Of a DNA stretch of 64,000 nt, positions 59,149-64,000 are shown piece after piece. How positions within the stretch are numbered: position 1 is the first letter of the stretch; every line of letters starts with the position of its first letter. Where the stretch lies: contig OZ018415.1 in assembly GCA_963969595.1 (NCBI GenBank), positions 14,322,001-14,386,000 of the forward strand. Direction: 5' to 3'. This DNA comes from Neckera pumila. Lineage: Eukaryota > Streptophyta > Bryopsida > Hypnales > Neckeraceae. A program made the translations under genes and the position numbers. The notes under the pieces were generated by a model that made no database searches, had not been told where the DNA came from, and worked only from the letters and a program-made list of their open reading frames with translations.

Positions 59149-59432
59149 GGATGATTGGAAGAATGATGAGTTGATTTTGTACCATTTTGGTTGTTTTCAT
59201 GCCTTTTTTGTAATATTTTTAAAATTAAAAAAAAATACCAAAAAAAAATGGCCAATGAATACATCTTTAGAAAGATGTTACTCTTAGGAAGGAAAAATTT
59301 AGAAAATCTTTTGAAATAAGAAAGCAAGAAAAGTGGAAAATCTCAATAAAATAGGTACTTTGATGTTTTTGTTTGTAAAAAATAGAAAAAATTATTTACA
59401 AAGACACAAAATTTGTCATTTGGAAAGATTTG
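59149..59432 (-). mobile_element. F3 fragment (subfamily a)
   Basis: It starts TAGGATGATTGGAAGAATG at 59147 and contains AAAATAGGTACTTTGATGTTT, the reverse of a subfamily a landmark. It ends where F1 sequence begins, so one of the two is truncated. Confidence 0.5.
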
Positions 59433-60393
59433 AATACTCAAATAAAAAGATTTCAGAGTCTTTTTGAAAAATTAACTTGTAGGATTCATTTATGAACACC
59501 ATTTTGTGCAAAAAAAGTTTTATAAGATTAAAAACCTTTGCTAAAACAGTCTCATTATTGAGATTAGTGTGTTTCAATTCCATTGGAGGGCTATTAAGTA
59601 TTAACAATTTGAACCTACATCTACTTAACAATTTTTTAATGAGTGAAAACTATAAGCGTTTTTTTTTTTAATTTTTTTTTTCTACGCTTTTTCAACTCAG
59701 TTTTTCATCATATAGAATTAGAAATTCAAAATTTGTAGAGCAAAAATTTTAAGTTAAGAAGGTTCAAAACCAAAAAATGTAGTTGGAGTATTGGACAAGG
59801 TGCAAAAAAACCCTGTTTCCTTTACTTTAAACACAAATATCACATTAGAGGAAATTTCAGGCCTCCAGAGGATTGCCATACAACCCTCTGAGGTACCTTG
59901 AAATTTGCTTTTATTTTGCAAAAGAACTCATCTTTCCCCTATTTCTACCATGTTGAAACTGCAGCAGCAGTGGCGCAGGACCCAAAAATTCCGAACAAAA
60001 AGAATTATTAATTTTATTTTATTTTTAATCTTAAGAAAAAAATTAATTTTAAAAATAAATAAATAAATTCTACCAAAATTGACTACTCCGGCGAGCAGTC
60101 AAAGACTCTCACTGCTCACCAAGAGGGTTTTGAAAGTTAACAAGCCATGCAAACAATAGAATGGCATATCAACTTCCAACGGCCCTGAAATGGGCTGAAA
60201 TTTTTTGTAATGATGCAATCTACTTAGTCAAAGTTTCCGAAATTTTTTCCGCACATTTATATACCAATCTAGTACAAGATCCTATGGTTAGATATGCAAA
60301 AAAAATAGTTAGTATAATTTTTGCTCTTTGTGATAACAATGGCAGTTTTGAGTGGTTTTTGATCAAAAAAGGTTTTAGAACTTTAGGGATTAA
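59433..60393 (+). mobile_element. F1 element, 5'-truncated, with nested F2
   Basis: The F1 interior starts at the AAAATTAACTTGTAGGATTCA block and runs to the 3' end CTTTAGGGATTAA (60393). It is interrupted at 59843-60212 by a small F2 element within the TATCTTGCAATCTAC landmark. The 5' third of F1, including the CCCCTAAAG end, is missing. Confidence 0.7.
59843..60212. mobile_element. F2 element nested in F1
   Basis: The ends are CATTAGAGGAAATTTCAGGCC and (inverted) CATTACAAAAAATTTCAGCC. Near the right end are (G/C)GAGCAGTCAAAG and CACTGCTCACC motifs, as in the F2 copy at 23657. Length 370 bp. Flanking F1 sequence is continuous across it, so F2 inserted after F1. Confidence 0.75.
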
Positions 60394-60839
60394 AACTTTT
60401 AAAAGTTAAAAGTGTGTGATTGAAGCAACATTTGAATGTGAAGTTCTAAGACGATAAAAAATTTACTGAAAACTTTTCTCCTCTAGCTTGTTGATAATTA
60501 TCGGTGACTAGCGACCCAATCCGGTACTCGGATCGGGTATCGACAAATTTCTATCGCCAGTGACCCGATACGTCATGAAGTTTGGACGAACAATACTAAC
60601 AGTGGTAATTAACTGCGCTCACAAATACTTGGTCTCACCATTCATTCGAACTGTAACAACTAAATGCACAGGCGGCCACGTAAGTTGATCCTAATAAATT
60701 AAATACAAGTAGCTGGGAAAAAATACTCACTCCGCGGAATTAACTCCGCTTTATCGGATGCGTAATCGAGGCTTGCAAGGGAGAACTTTGAATCGGGTGC
60801 GAGGCTCTCGAAAATGGTTCCCGATCGGGATTGAGCTCC
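60394..60839. other. Intergenic tract upstream of PAH gene 2
   Basis: Composition rises from AT-rich to moderate GC near 60500. An imperfect palindromic CGGTACTCGGATCGGGTATCG stretch lies at about 60522-60542. No gene recognised. Confidence 0.4.
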
Positions 60840-61575
60840 AAAACCTTTAGTGAAAAAGAAATCACATCTCGATCGAGCCTGCAATAAATATATATAATGC
60901 CTTGAGACCCAAGAACTTCGTTCCAGACAATGGATGAAAGTTTCAATTCGACAGTGCTCAGCTTTCATTTCCTCCAGAGCTGCTTAACTGCGTTTTCTAT
61001 AAGAACCCTACCCATAGCCACCTCCAGCATTTCTCTTTCTCTCTCAGGCTATCGACCTTGTTCCTTGTGGGAGGGAGCTTCTGATCGAGGTATTCTTCTT
61101 GTACGTAAGTTGCTGGGATGAGTGGGATCGATCTATCTCCTGCGCTGTTTAATTAGCTAGTTGACTTCGACTGATCGCTCGGCTCTCGAGTTGGAAATCA
61201 TTCGGCTCTCTGTGGAATTCTCGCTCTGGACTTACTTATTAAATTCTTCTTGTACAACATGTTAACTTGGTTTTCATCGGTGTAGGCTTTTGGAATGGTT
61301 ACCTTGTGTTCAGGCATTAGCTGTGCATTGATTGAATTCAACTAGAGCAACCCCTTGATGACATGCAGGCTCTGCAACTCCGGCATCCTTGCTTTTTGCT
61401 TTTTCTTATTTCAATATATTTACTGTTACTGTACATACCGGTGGTTAACGTTCTATCAAACATGCTGTGGCGATTATTAAGACGATTAATAAGAGTAACT
61501 GGCCGGTGGACTGACCCTAAGTGGGCATTTGCTTTTCTTTTCTGCTGTGTACATGCAGGAAGAAGAATTTCAACG
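60840..61575 (+). promoter_or_regulatory. Promoter, 5'UTR exon and intron of PAH gene 2
   Basis: TATAAG at 60998-61003 aligns with the TATA box of PAH gene 1 and with the mutated versions in both relics. A second TATATATA lies at 60889-60896. The 5'UTR exon ends at GTAAGTTGC (61105) and the acceptor CATGCAG ends at 61558, giving a 454-bp intron. The upstream part (60840-60960) is the segment shared with relic 1. Confidence 0.6.
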
Positions 61576-61872
61576 ATGGGGCTCCCGTTTCTTCTCGATG
61601 ACAGCAGCAATTCCACAAACTCAGTGCCTGCGTCCGAGAACGTGCTCATTGAAGCGGACGCAATGAAGTTCTTGGCAGATGTGAAGGCTGCAGGCAAATA
61701 CCCCCCGATGAAACAATTGCTGCTGGACTTCTCTGAGCAAGGGTTTCATCCAGGCCAGTTCACCCGGCGTGTTCAGGAAATACTTGAAGGTCACCCGGAC
61801 TTGCTGGCGGCCTTCGACATGTTTCTTCCAGAGCCGAGGCGGGCTGGCGGCAAGCGCACCGCGCCTGAGTGA
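61576..61872 (+). CDS. Small single-PAH-domain protein 2
   Basis: This is a 98-aa protein from one coding exon, starting at ATG 61576, 17 bp after the conserved acceptor. Residues 1-28 are a short serine/asparagine-containing leader. Residues about 30-84 are one SIN3-type PAH domain: helix 1 MKFLADVKAAGKY, helix 2 MKQLLLDFSEQGF, helix 3 FTRRVQEILEG, and the signature GHPDLLAAFDMFLP. A basic tail with RRAGGKR follows. It has a single helix 1, unlike its neighbour at 57504, and is the closest intact relative of relic 1. Such a domain binds amphipathic helices of repressors; the partner is unknown. The frame is open further upstream into the intron, but splicing signals favour this start. Confidence 0.75.
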   Translation: MGLPFLLDDSSNSTNSVPASENVLIEADAMKFLADVKAAGKYPPMKQLLLDFSEQGFHPGQFTRRVQEILEGHPDLLAAFDMFLPEPRRAGGKRTAPE

Positions 61873-63809
61873 AGGAGTGAACCTTCATACTCATATTAGC
61901 AAACCCTGTCTCTAGATAAGTTGCTATCGACTCTAGCTTTCTTGAGTTTGTGAACTCTTAGGGTTGTTAAGTTGGTGAAATGGTTCCACAGATTAATTAA
62001 GGAGTTACGGCAACTTCACCTTTTGTTGTCGGAAAAAAAACACTTGTTCCCATTGATAAAGAATGTTCTGTGTGTGTTACTTGTCGATCGTGGGAGTCCA
62101 ATGAAGATTCCAGATTCTCTTAAAGCCCATTAATTTTCTGGACAGTGTGATTATGAATTTACGAATAAACTTAAGTTTTCTTAGGTGTTCCCAAAACCGA
62201 ACCTGGACTCTCATGCTGATGAACTCGAGTCTTTCATTTGGGGCAAGAAATTGTACGAACTTGTAGCTACGGGCCGCCAAGGGTGTTGTTACCTTGTTGT
62301 CAAGGTCCACTTTCGCCTTTAGTCGCGATAGAGCTTTGTTGGTCCTACAAGGCTGAAGGCTGTTTGCAATGCAGGACCAATTTCAGAAATTAACTTCATT
62401 GCTAGAAATTCAGAAAATGGGCAATGTTTGTCATTAGCCAGGTTTGTATAAATCCGTTCATCTTGACGAATGACGATTCCTGTTTGAATTTCCTATTTGG
62501 CAGTGCGTGCATTTCTTTGTAATCTCTAGCCAGCTTCGATCAATTCTTACTCAGGTTCACCTCCTTTGAATTTACAGTTCAAATGAATTCATGACCAGCT
62601 AGCGTCTAGGGAGATTGGTGAGAATTAACGTTAGTTACGAATTAACTCGTATTAACTATTAAATGGAGTTGTGCCCTGTGAGAATAGTGTGAGTTTGTGA
62701 AGCCGATCACATATTAACAATTAGTATCATATCAACCGCATTAATTGATGGCCGAAGGACACTCGTAGTAAATTGGAATGAGATGCATTCCCTTACATTC
62801 CGGGTTTCTAGCTATCTGTGCTCTTTCTTGAAATAAAAGGAACTTGCGGCCGCTTTCAAGTTACGGTATCGTTACTTGCATCCAGATACGTCCAAAATCA
62901 TTTGCAAGCCGCTTCCTTCAATCTCAAGTTAAGTGCCGGAAGGGCACCCTTGATCAGTAACGAGACTTGGAGTAATTTTGGAATTCTAACTGCAAATTTC
63001 CAAGGTGAACTGATATGGAAGAACTTTCAAGATAAATTCAATTTGATGTGGTAGGCCTACACTATTTTTGCACTATCTAAAGTGTTTTATTTTCATTTCA
63101 TTTTCAACTATTGTAATTATTCTACTTTCATTATTTTTTAATCTTTATTCAATCCTTCATCCAATGTTCATCACACTTTCATTTGTGTTCATGGAATGAA
63201 TAAACTTGAGTTACAAAACTATTCAAATGAACATACCAAAACCAATTATGGACTCCCAAATGTACATTTTAGAAAAGAATCTGAAAGGGTTGGTTTTACC
63301 TTTTGATTTCTTAAGGATGGAGGGTGCTTTTCAAGAGAAATTACTAAAAATTGCCATCTTTTATTCTTTTTGTGCATTGGCCAAAACTCTAAAATAAATA
63401 AATAAATTAAATACCAATTGTACAAATGTAATATATACTATTATAGAAATGTGTAAATAATTTCAGCCTATTTGGTCTTGTGGATTGAAAGATTATAACT
63501 TTTGAAGTGAGAAAAGAAAAGTAGAAAACTTCTTTTCATTATTACAAGACAAGGTTAGCATTTAGCAAACTTCAAGTCCTCTTAAACTAAAATTTTTGCT
63601 CTACATAAAATTGAAACTTTACACCATTGATTACTACTACAAAAATTTAGAGCCTCAAGAATGCTACTAAACTCTAAAATATTATTATTATTTGAAAAAA
63701 TATATTGATTTTTCATTTGGACTGTTGGTCCATCTGTAGCGGCTTCGTATAGAGACTCTAATATTTTTCTAATGTATATTAAGTATATCCATACAAATTT
63801 TTAAAAGAA
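61873..63809. other. Intergenic DNA downstream of PAH gene 2
   Basis: Moderate GC persists to about 63000 with only short frames (the longest is 78 codons, 62818-63054, without recognisable similarity). After that the sequence becomes AT-rich. No element ends identified. Confidence 0.4.
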
Positions 63810-63982
63810 AATAAAGTGTTTAACTGGTTTTAAAGATTAAATCACCTTACAATACAAATACATTAGCAATAAAAGATTTAACTTACTTTAAAGTTCAAAT
63901 TACCTTGCAATATAAATACGTTAGCAATAAAGGATTTAATTTATTTTAAATAACCCTGCAATACAAATACATTAGCAAATAG
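63810..63982 (+). repeat. Three-unit ~57-bp tandem repeat
   Basis: Three imperfect units share ACC(T/C)TGCAATA(C/T)AAATAC(A/G)TTAGCAATAAA followed by GATTTAA. The last unit is shorter. Confidence 0.65.
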
Positions 63983-64000
63983 CAATTGATATACTTGTCA

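Noticed and set aside
61363..61575. Extended N-terminus (71 residues) for PAH gene 2, partly membrane-like
   Set aside because: It lies in the 5'UTR intron, which has a conserved donor (61105) and acceptor (61558) shared with PAH gene 1. The extension is not conserved.

Overview
This is a nuclear window from a land plant, very AT-rich and poor in genes. Three things point to a plant: genes with GT-AG introns, a divergent plant-type F-box protein, and relics of copia, LTR and LINE elements. The species cannot be named from the sequence. An early-diverging land plant is possible, but that is only an impression. No rRNA, tRNA, CRISPR array or bacterial-type operon was recognised.

Only four genes look intact, and all sit in islands of higher GC. 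Two are paralogous three-exon F-box genes in opposite orientation: 6490-9096 (+, 576 aa) and 53173-55605 (-, 583 aa). They lie inside an inverted segmental duplication of roughly 5 kb (about 5620-10900 against 51420-56475). Just outside the right-hand F-box gene are two small plus-strand genes (57504-57881, 125 aa; 61576-61872, 98 aa). Each encodes little more than one SIN3-type paired amphipathic helix (PAH) domain and has a 5'UTR intron. Two decayed minus-strand copies of these PAH genes lie at 20541-21560 and 22115-23100. They carry mutated TATA boxes, a damaged splice donor in one case, and broken reading frames.

Layout: 1-2590 AT-rich DNA with a TIR element; 2587-2878 a MITE with a 10-bp target duplication; 2950-3900 degenerate ~300-bp tandem repeats; 3900-4300 an unidentified coding-like island; 5430-9100 F-box gene A; 9691-11085 nested TIR elements; 11086-15020 a decayed element with one 735-codon minus-strand frame broken by five in-frame stops; 15021-20068 AT-rich DNA with TIR fragments and a hairpin; 20541-23100 PAH pseudogenes; 23657-25730 nested TIR elements; 28850-33850 LTR and copia relics; 33903-51060 a dense field of nested DNA elements, dispersed repeats and a ~90-bp minisatellite; 51420-56475 the duplicated segment with F-box gene B; 57000-61900 the PAH genes and more nested elements; 61900-64000 intergenic DNA with a small tandem repeat.

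Most of the window can be explained by three non-autonomous DNA-element families, named here for convenience. F1 is about 930 bp, has termini CCCCTAAAG and is flanked by TTAA on both sides, which is piggyBac-like. F2 has termini CATTAGAG, is GC-richer at its ends, and two copies contain very long internal inverted repeats. F3 has termini GGGTGATTGCAAGAAACAC, inserts at TA, and comes with at least three unrelated interiors. They are inserted into one another in both directions (F1 in F1, F1 in F2, F2 in F1, F3 in F3, F3 in F2). The window therefore holds several empty/occupied site comparisons that define the ends and target duplications without outside data.
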